A DNA stretch of 59,851 nt from a bacterium. Lineage in GTDB: Bacteria > Desulfobacterota_D > UBA1144. Below are positions 6,887-15,203 of this stretch, piece after piece. A model generated the notes under the pieces. It did not search any database. It was not told the origin of the DNA and was given only the letters and a program-made list of their open reading frames with translations. The position numbers were made by a program, and so were the translations under genes. How positions within the stretch are numbered: the first letter of the stretch is position 1; every line of letters begins with the position of its first letter. The stretch spans positions 1 through 59,851 of the forward strand of contig JABILG010000005.1 of the NCBI GenBank assembly GCA_018654605.1, written 5' to 3'.

Positions 6887-7963
6887 TTGGAGAATATAAA
6901 GAAAAATAAGAGAGTTAAGGCTATAGAAGTTAGTGAACACAGAGCTATATCTGAACTAATGAAACTAATGGAAAATACTGGTTTTCAAGGAAAAAATTTG
7001 GCAAGAACTGTCTCGATCTTCGAAAAAATGGCAAAAGATCCAGATATTACAATACTTTTTGGATATGCTGGCTCATTGTCAACCACCGGTCAATGGAAGA
7101 TAATAAACTGGTTAATGGAAAACAACTTAATAGATGTTCTTGTTCCTACTGGAGCAAACATATCAGAGGATATTGTTGAGGCTATGGGTGGAGCATATAT
7201 CCAATCCTCTCATATTAATTCTGATGAGGAATTGTTTAAGAAAGGTTACAATAGATATTACGACATCTTAGGCGATGAAGTCGAATATCTAGAAATGACT
7301 GAATTAATCGCTCAATTTATTCTTACTCTCAATGATAGTTATAATTATTCATCAAGAGAGTTCTTATTTGAATTCGGAAATTGGCTTTTAGATAAAAATA
7401 TCAATTCAATAGTCTCAGTAGCAGCAAAAAAAAATATACCAATTTTCTGTCCTGCTTTTCCAGACAGTCCATATGGTGACGCTGGATTAATAGCAGGCTC
7501 AAAAGGATTCAAGCTTACCATAGATTCAATGAAAGATTACCGAGAGTATATGTCTTTAGCTGAGAATGTAAAAGATACTGGAGTAATTTATATTGGTGGT
7601 GGGGTTCCTAAAGATTGGATTCAACTCATATCCGTTACAGCAGATCTACTTTATCACGAAAGAGCAGTGCCGAATAGAGAGAATGCAAAACATAGAGAAA
7701 ATGTTGGCCCTAAAGAAAGCTATTATCCGCATAGATATGCGATTCAAATTACAACAGATTCACCACAATGGGGTGGATTATCTGGATGTACTTTTGAAGA
7801 AGCTATATCCTGGGGCAAAGAAGATCCTAATGGCGACCTGGTTCAGTGTTACTGTGACGCAACAATTGCATTACCATTGATATCTCATTCTCTGGCCGAA
7901 AGACTAGGAAACTTTAAAAGGAGGTCAAAAGAACTAAATTCTTTTATTAAAGACACTGACTAA
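6887..7963 (+). CDS. Deoxyhypusine synthase family protein (bacterial DHS-like)
   Basis: A 358-residue member of the NAD-dependent deoxyhypusine synthase fold family. In eukaryotes and archaea these enzymes transfer the aminobutyl group of spermidine to eIF5A; bacteria lack that substrate, and bacterial members are thought to act in polyamine metabolism (for example homospermidine formation) or to be uncharacterised. Visible family features: an NAD-binding Rossmann-type core with FGYAGSLSTTG at 58-68 and PTGANISEDI at 87-96; FCPAFPDSPYGD at 187-198; IGGGVPKDW at 236-244; QITTDSPQWGGLSG near 287-300; and the invariant catalytic lysine, Lys311, in AISWGKE. The start is TTG at 6887 with an AGAAGG site eight bases upstream; no ATG fits. 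The 3' end overlaps thiE by 30 bases tail to tail. No other polyamine gene is adjacent. Confidence 0.85.
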   Translation: MENIKKNKRVKAIEVSEHRAISELMKLMENTGFQGKNLARTVSIFEKMAKDPDITILFGYAGSLSTTGQWKIINWLMENNLIDVLVPTGANISEDIVEAMGGAYIQSSHINSDEELFKKGYNRYYDILGDEVEYLEMTELIAQFILTLNDSYNYSSREFLFEFGNWLLDKNINSIVSVAAKKNIPIFCPAFPDSPYGDAGLIAGSKGFKLTIDSMKDYREYMSLAENVKDTGVIYIGGGVPKDWIQLISVTADLLYHERAVPNRENAKHRENVGPKESYYPHRYAIQITTDSPQWGGLSGCTFEEAISWGKEDPNGDLVQCYCDATIALPLISHSLAERLGNFKRRSKELNSFIKDTD

Positions 7964-8566
7964 TTCAAGAGCCGATTGAGATGGATTATCTTTTCCAAAA
8001 ACTGAATTGATAACTGCAATACCATCAACACCAATATCAAGAATTTCGTTAATATTTGAGTCATCTATTCCACCGATAGCAAATATAGGCGTTTTATTAA
8101 CTTTGTTAACAATTTCAAGCATTTGAGATAGCTCTGTTTTTACTCTTTCAGGTTTGGTTTTTGTAAAATATGGAGTTCCAATGGCTATATAATCTGCTCC
8201 AAGCTCTGAGAACTTAATACATCTATCTATATCACCATAACAAGAAACTCCTATCATTTTACTCAAACCTATCTTGTCTCTAATTTTCAAATAAGCATCA
8301 TCTAAATGTCCTATATGTATTCCGTCTGCACCCGAATCAATTGCAATATCGAGGTAATCATTAACAATGAAACTTACGTCATACTTACCTGAAATCTCCC
8401 TAATCTTTTTGGCCTTATGAAGCAACTCTTTCTTGTCAATGTTTTTTGCTCTAAGTTGTATGAATTGAGGCTTGTGCCTTAAAACCGACTCTATAACATG
8501 AAAATAATTATCCTCAGGTATGAGAGACTCATCTGTTATCAAATATAAACCATTAAGCTTCTTCAT
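7934..8566 (-). CDS. thiE: Thiamine-phosphate synthase
   Basis: A 210-residue TIM-barrel enzyme that joins HMP pyrophosphate and thiazole phosphate to give thiamine monophosphate. The family pattern is clear: LYLITDESL at the start, QLRAKN at about 37-42 (pyrophosphate arginine), FIVNDYLDIAIDSGADGIHIG at about 65-85 (NDY and GxHxG), GVSCY, DYIAIGTPYFTKTK (the IGPxFxTxTK motif) and PIFAIGGI near the C-terminus. It is a single-domain enzyme, not fused to ThiD. It is the last gene of the ten-gene minus-strand run and begins one base after thrC stops. No other thi gene is nearby. The 3' end overlaps the convergent DHS-like gene. Confidence 0.92.
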   Translation of the reverse strand: MKKLNGLYLITDESLIPEDNYFHVIESVLRHKPQFIQLRAKNIDKKELLHKAKKIREISGKYDVSFIVNDYLDIAIDSGADGIHIGHLDDAYLKIRDKIGLSKMIGVSCYGDIDRCIKFSELGADYIAIGTPYFTKTKPERVKTELSQMLEIVNKVNKTPIFAIGGIDDSNINEILDIGVDGIAVINSVFGKDNPSQSALELVSVFNKRI

Positions 8567-8567
8567 C

Positions 8568-9896
8568 TTACAAGATATTATCTTCTAGAACCTTCATAAC
8601 TTTGTCGGGATCGGCTTCTACTTCTATCGGATGATTAGAGAATTGATTTGATATACCTTGTAACTGTTCAAGATGATAATTAATTTTAAAGTCTACAAAC
8701 TTTAAACCATGAGCTGTGGAAATGATAACAACTTTGTCAGACTTCTTGATTATATTTTTCTTGACTAATTTTTCGAACGCCGTGATAGCAACTCCTGTAT
8801 GGGGACAATTAAACGTTCCGGTTAGATCAACTTTTGCGGATGCGGTAGCAAGCTCGTCTTCATTTGCCTGCTCAACAATTCCATCAAAAACTTTTAAAAT
8901 TTTAATAGCCTTATTTACGCTAACAGGGTCTCCAATCTGGATTGCATTGGCCAATGTTGTTTTAGCCAGTACAGGATTAAAAATTTCAAAATCATTAAGG
9001 AAGCTTTGATATAATGGATTTGCATTCTCTGCTTGAGCACAAACCAAACGAGGCAATTTCGATATAAGACCCATTTCCTTTAACATTAAGAAGCCTTTCC
9101 CCAGCGCAGAAATATTTCCCAAGTTACCTCCAGGAATTATCACCCAATCAGGAATCTGCCAATCAAACTGTTGGCATAATTCGATACTGATGGTTTTTTG
9201 ACCTTCGATTCTTAACGAGTTAATAGAATTAGCTAAATATATTTGCTGCCTTCTGCAAACCTCTTGTACAATTTTCATGCATCCATCGAAATCAGTATCT
9301 AATGAAACCACTGTGGCTCCGTTCGCTAACGGCTGAACTAATTGTGCGATTGACACCTTATTTTTGGGTAAAAAGACAATTGATTTGAGTCCAGCAGAAG
9401 CACAATATGCACTTAATGCTGCGGATGTATCGCCTGTAGAAGCGCAAGCTAATGCCCTAATTTCTTTACCGTTTGATATTAATTGTTTAACTGCCGAAAC
9501 CAAAACAGTCATGCCTAAATCTTTAAAAGAACCAGTGTGGCTATTTCCACACATTTTAATCCATAAGTCCTCAACGCCCACTTGCTTTCCATATTTGTCA
9601 GCCCAAAACAAATTTGTTCCGCCTTCATACATTGAAACAATGTTCTTATCTTCTATGAATGGAACAACCCATTCTTTCTTTCCCCATACCCCACTACCAT
9701 ATGGCCAACTTTGTTTTCTGTACCGCAAATCAAATAGATTCTTCCAATACTTAGGTGTCTCTTTCTTTAATTCATCAAGATCATGTTCAACTTCCAATAA
9801 ACTTCCAGTCTTTGGACATCTGTAGATAACTTCATCAATATTATATTTATAATCTGGATTCTCGATACTCTGAAACCAGCAACTGTACTTATGCAT
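8568..9896 (-). CDS. thrC: Threonine synthase
   Basis: A 442-residue fold-type II PLP enzyme that converts O-phosphohomoserine to threonine. The PLP lysine is Lys125 in GNSHTGSFKDLGMT, the conserved threonine synthase motif. Other marks are EGGTNL at 91-96 (phosphate-binding region), ACASTGDTSAALSAY (the STGDT segment), the glycine-rich VIIPGGNLGNISA phosphate cradle and the CPHTGVA segment near the C-terminus. A short N-terminal segment has only a few cysteines (Cys6, Cys27), so it is not a full zinc ribbon. It overlaps aroE by eight bases. No hom or thrB is adjacent, so threonine genes are scattered in this genome. Confidence 0.92.
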   Translation of the reverse strand: MHKYSCWFQSIENPDYKYNIDEVIYRCPKTGSLLEVEHDLDELKKETPKYWKNLFDLRYRKQSWPYGSGVWGKKEWVVPFIEDKNIVSMYEGGTNLFWADKYGKQVGVEDLWIKMCGNSHTGSFKDLGMTVLVSAVKQLISNGKEIRALACASTGDTSAALSAYCASAGLKSIVFLPKNKVSIAQLVQPLANGATVVSLDTDFDGCMKIVQEVCRRQQIYLANSINSLRIEGQKTISIELCQQFDWQIPDWVIIPGGNLGNISALGKGFLMLKEMGLISKLPRLVCAQAENANPLYQSFLNDFEIFNPVLAKTTLANAIQIGDPVSVNKAIKILKVFDGIVEQANEDELATASAKVDLTGTFNCPHTGVAITAFEKLVKKNIIKKSDKVVIISTAHGLKFVDFKINYHLEQLQGISNQFSNHPIEVEADPDKVMKVLEDNIL

Positions 9897-10731
9897 TTGC
9901 TAATTCCTTCTTCATTATTTCGTATGGTGGCTCTACGTTCTCCCAGATGCTGAAGCTTTCAGCTCCCTGATAGGCCAACATATCCATTCCATTTAAAATT
10001 TTAGCTCCTGCTTGTTGTGCTGAAGATAAAAGCTTTGTTAATGGCGGAGTGTAAACTAAATCATAAACACAATGTCTTGAAGAAAAGACATCCTTTGAAA
10101 CTATTAGAGGGTCATCGTCCTTCATACCTATCGGAGTACAGTTAATAATCAAATCACATTCCTTTGAAAAGCTGTCAACCTTAGTTGAGCTAATTAATTT
10201 AACATTTGTTTTATAATTAAATTTATCTATATGTGCCAAGAGTTCCTCAGCTTTTTTGGTATCAATATCAAAAATTGCCAAAGAGTTTAGTTTCGCTTGA
10301 CAAAGCTTTGCAGTTACAGCTTTTGCTGCTCCACCTGCTCCAAGTATTATTGCCGATTTATTTTCTGGCTTAAATCCTAAATCTAAAAACAGTGATTTCT
10401 TAAAACCTAACCCGTCAGTATTGTCTCCTATTAACTTTCCATCTTTTGGATATAAAGTATTAACAGAGCCAATCATTGAGGCTTCATCTGTTAAAACATC
10501 AACAAAATTAACCACCGATTCCTTGAAGGGTATAGTGACATTTGACCCTGATAGAACTCCTGATCTAATTAAAGCGCAAACATGCTCAAGATCATTGTTC
10601 TGAGGTTGTAGTGGAACATAGCAAGCATTTATTCCAAGCTCCCTGAATGCTGCATTGTGCATATTTGGAGACTTACTATGCTTAACTGGATTGCCAATTA
10701 CAGAGTAAACCTTCGTATTTCCATAAATCAT
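9889..10731 (-). CDS. aroE: Shikimate dehydrogenase (NADP)
   Basis: A 280-residue enzyme reducing 3-dehydroshikimate to shikimate in the aromatic amino-acid pathway. The N-terminal substrate domain holds VIGNPVKHSKSP at about 11-22 (Ser-x-Ser shikimate contacts), NVTIPFKES (catalytic Lys) and GDNTDGLGF (catalytic Asp). The NADP domain has ILGAGGAAKAV, and the C-terminal region has DLVYTPPLT and GMDMLAYQGA. It starts inside the ribF stop (four-base overlap) and runs into thrC. aroQ, another enzyme of the same pathway, is in the same gene run. Confidence 0.94.
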   Translation of the reverse strand: MIYGNTKVYSVIGNPVKHSKSPNMHNAAFRELGINACYVPLQPQNNDLEHVCALIRSGVLSGSNVTIPFKESVVNFVDVLTDEASMIGSVNTLYPKDGKLIGDNTDGLGFKKSLFLDLGFKPENKSAIILGAGGAAKAVTAKLCQAKLNSLAIFDIDTKKAEELLAHIDKFNYKTNVKLISSTKVDSFSKECDLIINCTPIGMKDDDPLIVSKDVFSSRHCVYDLVYTPPLTKLLSSAQQAGAKILNGMDMLAYQGAESFSIWENVEPPYEIMKKELANA

Positions 10732-11624
10732 AAGTTACTTTCCTCACTAAACCTTTTTTTAGCAAAAAGAACGTCTTTCTTTATATTCTCTATAAGTTCT
10801 TCAACACTATCAAACTTTTTTTCGCTTCTAATACGTTTAAGAAATTCTATCTTAATTTCAAGTCCATAAATAAACTCATTAAAATCAAAAAGATGGGACT
10901 CAATTAACAAATCCTTTTTGCCAAATGTGGGTCTGTAGCCGATATTAGTTATTCCGTCATACCTTTTACCATTTACAAAAATATAAGTTACATAAACTCC
11001 CTCTTTAGGTAGAAGATTCCACTCGGTTTTTAAATTAGTAGTAGGAAATCCAATCTGTCTTCCTCTCTTCTCACCTTCTACAACTTCACCTTTTATATAG
11101 TAGTTCCTTCCTAAAAATCTATTAACTTCGCAAATACAGCCTTGGCTTAAGAATTCTTTAATTAAGCTAGAGCTTATTCTTTTATCTACAATATGCTCTA
11201 TTTCTATTGCATGCACCTTAAAAAGAGACTTCTTGTAAGAAACTAAAGTATCAACATTCCCAGAGGCATGAATCCCAAACTTAAAGTCTTTTCCAACAAT
11301 AATGTTGACGGCGCCAGATGCCTCCAAAAACTTTGAAATAAAATCGTTTGGACTCATTTTTGAAATTTCTTTATTAAATCCAATTTCATCTATGCTGTTC
11401 ACAGAGAAACTTTTTAACATTTTTATTTTTTCAAAATATGGGAGAATCAAGTCAACTTTCTTGTTTAGAATTACCTCACGAGGGTGAGGCTTGAAAGTTA
11501 GTATAGATAATTCTGTATCAGATTCCCTAGCTATCTTCTTCGCGAACTCTATCAAGGACTGGTGGCCAAGGTGAACTCCATCAAAATTTCCAATTAACAA
11601 TGTTCTAGGTTTTAACTTCAGCAT
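10728..11624 (-). CDS. ribF: Bifunctional riboflavin kinase/FAD synthetase
   Basis: A 298-residue two-domain enzyme making FMN and FAD from riboflavin. The N-terminal nucleotidyltransferase domain opens with LLIGNFDGVHLGHQSLI at about 9-25, the HxGH-type adenylylation motif, and continues with FKPHPRE and VGKDFKFG. The C-terminal kinase domain has GEKRGRQIGFPTTNL near residue 185-199 (the GxxxGRxxGFPTAN motif), GVYVTY and the catalytic GxRPTF-like GYRPTFGKKD. The size is normal for RibF. It follows trkH by 27 bases and overlaps aroE by four, so it is within the ten-gene run. The other riboflavin gene in the window, ribD, is elsewhere and on a separate transcript. Confidence 0.94.
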   Translation of the reverse strand: MLKLKPRTLLIGNFDGVHLGHQSLIEFAKKIARESDTELSILTFKPHPREVILNKKVDLILPYFEKIKMLKSFSVNSIDEIGFNKEISKMSPNDFISKFLEASGAVNIIVGKDFKFGIHASGNVDTLVSYKKSLFKVHAIEIEHIVDKRISSSLIKEFLSQGCICEVNRFLGRNYYIKGEVVEGEKRGRQIGFPTTNLKTEWNLLPKEGVYVTYIFVNGKRYDGITNIGYRPTFGKKDLLIESHLFDFNEFIYGLEIKIEFLKRIRSEKKFDSVEELIENIKKDVLFAKKRFSEESNL

Positions 11625-11651
11625 TTACAAAGAAATATTAACACAAATATT

Positions 11652-13193
11652 TTAATATTTTTTCCAAAATGAAGGAATTAGTAGAGCGAATATAGTAAAG
11701 ATTTCTAATCTTCCTAAAATCATAAGAAAAGAAAGTAATATTTTAGAGCCAGATGAAAAAAATGCATGATCTCCATGTGGATTAACCTGCGAGAATCCTG
11801 GTCCAACATTAGCAATACAGCTTAATACAGCAGAAACGGCTGTAAGAGCGCTCACATTAGTTTCAAGAATCATTATCAATAAAGGAGCTGCTATACAAAT
11901 TCCCGCGTAGAGAACCATAAAACTAAGTACGCCAGATACAATTTCTTCTTCGACTGATTTTCCATTTATTTTTACCGTGGACACTATATTGGGACTTACT
12001 CTTCTTTTTATTTCTAGAAGTATTCTCTTGAAAACAATCAATAGCCTTATTATTTTTACTCCACCAGTCGTAGAGCCTGAGCAACCTCCAAGTACCATAA
12101 AAGCCAATAAAATAATTTTTGTATGCTTAGGCCAGAGATCAAAATTAAAAGAGGTAAAGCCTGTTCCAGTAGTTATAGAAATAGACTGAAAAATGCCATA
12201 CCTTAAGGATTGATAAATTGAATCAAAATCATAAAATTTATTAAGAGTGAATACTATCAGTATTATTATTATTAAATTGATAATGACATAGGCTTTAAAT
12301 TCAGAATTCTCAATGATTTTACGATAATTACCGCTAATTAAAAAATAAAAAATAGCAAAACTAATACCGGACAGAAACATAAACAAGACAATGATTGATT
12401 CAATTAATACACTGTCTAAGGACTGTATATTAAGAGGATAGCTAGAAAATCCACCAGAGGACACGGTGCTTAAAGCATGGACTATGGAGTCGTACAAGTT
12501 AAGATCAGAAAGACCAAATAGTAGCGAAACCAAAGTCACAGTTAGTCCAACATATATATATAAAAGTGTTATGCCCGTTTCATAAAGTCGCGGAGTAATT
12601 CTTTCCTTCTGGGGACCTGACCCCTCTTGGTCTGTTGCAATCTGCATTACACCAACAGAAATTCTTGGAAAAACTACCAAAACTAAAAGTATAATTCCTA
12701 TTCCCCCTAACCACTGCGACAATGAACGCCAAAAGATTAAAAATTGGTGGTTCTGAACTTCAGGGAAAGGACTGAAGGATGTAGCCCCCGTAGTGGTAAT
12801 ACCGGATATAGATTCAAATATTGAATTCACAATGATACTATTTTTAAATATTGGATCCACTACGAAACCAAAGAAATCAATTGAGGAAAAAATATAAGGA
12901 AAAGATCCTAGTAACCCGGCAACCAGCCAAATTAAAGAAGCCAGAAAAAAGCCATCCTTTCTACTCAAGTCAGTTTTAATTAAATCTGGGTCATAAGAAA
13001 AATTCTTTACAATGAAGCCAAGAAGCAAAGCTATAAAAGAAGACACAACAAATGGAAAGGCTTGAGGATATAATGGGACAATCTGACCTGTTGTATTATT
13101 CGGAAAGAAGAAGACAACCAAGGGTACCAAGAGAAATAAGCCAAAATAGGTTATAAAATTACCGACTAGATAAGTAGATTTCTTTAAATTCAT
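11652..13193 (-). CDS. trkH: Potassium uptake channel subunit TrkH
   Basis: A 513-residue inner-membrane protein of the TrkH/KtrB family that forms the potassium pore. The fourfold M1-P-M2 architecture is seen as repeated hydrophobic pairs with selectivity loops: SGITTTGATSF near 130, TVSSGGFSSYP near 240, ITTGTGFTSFN near 345 and a last IANVGPGFS near 465, each with the filter glycine. The motif WLGGIGIILL at about 160 is typical of Trk. The Gly-Cys-Ser-Gly-Ser-Thr-Thr-Gly-Gly segment near 380 is the intramembrane gating loop. The gene begins inside the trkA stop (four-base overlap), giving a regulatory/pore pair in one transcript. Confidence 0.92.
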   Translation of the reverse strand: MNLKKSTYLVGNFITYFGLFLLVPLVVFFFPNNTTGQIVPLYPQAFPFVVSSFIALLLGFIVKNFSYDPDLIKTDLSRKDGFFLASLIWLVAGLLGSFPYIFSSIDFFGFVVDPIFKNSIIVNSIFESISGITTTGATSFSPFPEVQNHQFLIFWRSLSQWLGGIGIILLVLVVFPRISVGVMQIATDQEGSGPQKERITPRLYETGITLLYIYVGLTVTLVSLLFGLSDLNLYDSIVHALSTVSSGGFSSYPLNIQSLDSVLIESIIVLFMFLSGISFAIFYFLISGNYRKIIENSEFKAYVIINLIIIILIVFTLNKFYDFDSIYQSLRYGIFQSISITTGTGFTSFNFDLWPKHTKIILLAFMVLGGCSGSTTGGVKIIRLLIVFKRILLEIKRRVSPNIVSTVKINGKSVEEEIVSGVLSFMVLYAGICIAAPLLIMILETNVSALTAVSAVLSCIANVGPGFSQVNPHGDHAFFSSGSKILLSFLMILGRLEIFTIFALLIPSFWKKY

Positions 13194-14557
13194 TTTAAGA
13201 TTTTAGACTCTAAGCTTTTTTCGGCATCAGAATTTAAAGTAACCGCAATTACATAATCACCCTTAATTGCGATGCCATCTTCAGGATCAAGAATCAAGCT
13301 CCCATCTTTAGTATTTCGTATTACAAAGGCTAGTGAGATATCCGAGGAAATCTTTTCAACTGCCAAGTCTTCCTTTGCTTTAAATTCAAATATCTTAGTA
13401 TTTTCATCAACAATTGTCTCATGTGAATAGCTTTTTCTCATTATATATGAATTTATTTCACCAGAGATTGAATATTTTGTATTTATTTCTCTTTCTGCCC
13501 CAATACTATTAATTACATTTTGGTATTCAGACTTTGAATATACAACCAATGAATTCTTTGCCTTAAGTTTATTCGAGAGCAAAGCGCTCAAAACGTTAAT
13601 CTCATCATCATCTGTCAAAGCTAAGAAATAATCACAATCTTTACCTACTCCATTATCTTTAAGTAAATCTTCATTCGTAGGCTCACCTAAGATTATCTGT
13701 ACATCACTAAGCTCCTCAGATAGCTCTCTTGCTCTAGCCTTATCAGAGACTATTAGCTTTACATTGCACTTCTTCCTTACTAATCTTTTCGCTACATTAG
13801 AAGCAATATAGCTTCCACCGACAATAAAGATATTTCGCAACTCTAAATTATCTGTAGAAAAATAAGTTTGCTCAAACTCTGTTTCAGACTCAAGTCCAAC
13901 AACAGCAAGAACTATGTCATCTTTCTTTAATCTTGTACTTGGAGTATTAGATTTAACAAAGTTCAGTTTTTGATTACTAGGATCCTCAGTAACAGCAAGG
14001 AACTTCCACCTATTCAAACCATCTTTGTTAAGCGAATAAATAGATTTACCAATTAATGGGCTAGTTTCATCAATTTTAATTTTTAAGAAAAGTATCCTCG
14101 AATCAGCTATTTTATCTGTTTCCCATGAATATGGAGTTTCAAATAAATTCATGATCTTCTCTGAAACAATATCTCCGTGATAAAAAGTCTTAATTTCTGG
14201 GAAACCGAGTTTACCAGGATAATCCTTATACTTATTGTTCTTTAAGACTACAAGGGTTTGTATCCCTGGTATAGATTCAAAATACATCGCAGTCAAAAGA
14301 TTTAACTTGTCGTCATTAGTGCAAGCTATAAAGAAATCTACAGATTTCAAATCAATTTCCTCAAAAATATTTAAATCTGCAGAATCTGCACATATTGTCT
14401 TAATATCCAAATTGTTCTTAGTTTGAATTTGATTAATTTTATTTATGTCTCTATCAATAAGAGTTACATTATTCTCTGAGGACAACTCTTCAGATAAAAA
14501 TCCACCAGTTGATCCTGCACCTAAAATTACTATGTTGTTTGATTTAGAATTAGCCAT
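13190..14557 (-). CDS. trkA: Trk potassium uptake regulatory subunit TrkA
   Basis: A 455-residue cytoplasmic NAD(H)/nucleotide-binding ring subunit that gates TrkH. It has the duplicated TrkA layout: an RCK N-domain starting IVILGAGSTGGFLSEEL at about 9-25 with a TLIDRD acidic residue, then a C-domain (SRILFLKIKIDETSPLIGKS), then a second RCK N-domain with IFIVGGSYIASNVAKRL near 238 and a second C-domain. The second Rossmann glycine pattern (GGSYIA) departs from GxGxxG, so the second half may bind nucleotide weakly. The length matches full TrkA rather than the half-size KtrA. It directly precedes trkH. Confidence 0.92.
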   Translation of the reverse strand: MANSKSNNIVILGAGSTGGFLSEELSSENNVTLIDRDINKINQIQTKNNLDIKTICADSADLNIFEEIDLKSVDFFIACTNDDKLNLLTAMYFESIPGIQTLVVLKNNKYKDYPGKLGFPEIKTFYHGDIVSEKIMNLFETPYSWETDKIADSRILFLKIKIDETSPLIGKSIYSLNKDGLNRWKFLAVTEDPSNQKLNFVKSNTPSTRLKKDDIVLAVVGLESETEFEQTYFSTDNLELRNIFIVGGSYIASNVAKRLVRKKCNVKLIVSDKARARELSEELSDVQIILGEPTNEDLLKDNGVGKDCDYFLALTDDDEINVLSALLSNKLKAKNSLVVYSKSEYQNVINSIGAEREINTKYSISGEINSYIMRKSYSHETIVDENTKIFEFKAKEDLAVEKISSDISLAFVIRNTKDGSLILDPEDGIAIKGDYVIAVTLNSDAEKSLESKILK

Positions 14558-14579
14558 TTTTTTAGCCCAGGGCTAAGTT

Positions 14580-15158
14580 TTAGTACAATCTTATATTTAA
14601 TCCCACTAATGCCGTAAAAAAGAATTCTTTATGATCAAAATCAAAGCTATTATTAATATAGGTATGAGCTCCGACACTTACTTTCTCTGATAAAACATAA
14701 TCAAAACCAGCTCCAACAACAGTCAACATTGAGGAATCATTATCATCATTATCATCCTCCCTATCGTCAACTAAGACTCCAATACCAGCTTCAATTGAAG
14801 GAACTACTTTAGGGTTAGTGCTTGGTAATATCTTTTTTATATTTCCGGTAACACCCATTAGAGTTTGATCATCTCCTTCGACATATTGAACTACTGGTCC
14901 GATGTATAAATTATCTTTATAGGGCAAATCAAGCCGAGTGGTCAAGCTCCATCCACCAGGGCTTTGAGACATGCCGCCACCTATTGTAAAAATTGGTGAT
15001 GGCCCATAGGTTTCGTTATAATTAAACTGTTCTTTTTTATCTGACCTTGATTTAGAAGAAGGATAATCTACTTCTTCAACTTCTTTAGCAGTAGTAAATA
15101 TAGTTGTTCCCAAGAATAAAGCTGCTACAAAAATAATTAATGTTTTAAAAAAATTCAT
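14580..15158 (-). CDS. Small predicted outer-membrane beta-barrel protein with an Asp-rich loop
   Basis: A 192-residue secreted protein of unknown role. It has a signal peptide (MNFFKTLIIFVAALFLGTTIF, cleavage near TTA-KE), a charged linker with Lys, Ser and Glu, and then short alternating strands with Gly and aromatic residues typical of an eight-stranded OmpA/OmpW-like barrel, ending in a terminal Tyr (LVGLNIRLY) as barrels usually do. One predicted external loop near residues 130-143 is almost all Asp, Glu and Asn (DDREDDNDDNDSS) and could bind calcium or other cations. It sits between recJ (45 bases) and trkA (22 bases) in the ten-gene run with an AGAGG site before the ATG. I do not recognise a named family. 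Confidence 0.7.
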   Translation of the reverse strand: MNFFKTLIIFVAALFLGTTIFTTAKEVEEVDYPSSKSRSDKKEQFNYNETYGPSPIFTIGGGMSQSPGGWSLTTRLDLPYKDNLYIGPVVQYVEGDDQTLMGVTGNIKKILPSTNPKVVPSIEAGIGVLVDDREDDNDDNDSSMLTVVGAGFDYVLSEKVSVGAHTYINNSFDFDHKEFFFTALVGLNIRLY

Positions 15159-15203
15159 AAAAAACCTCTTTTTTACAGATTATTTAACTTAAAATGTTCA
15201 TTG

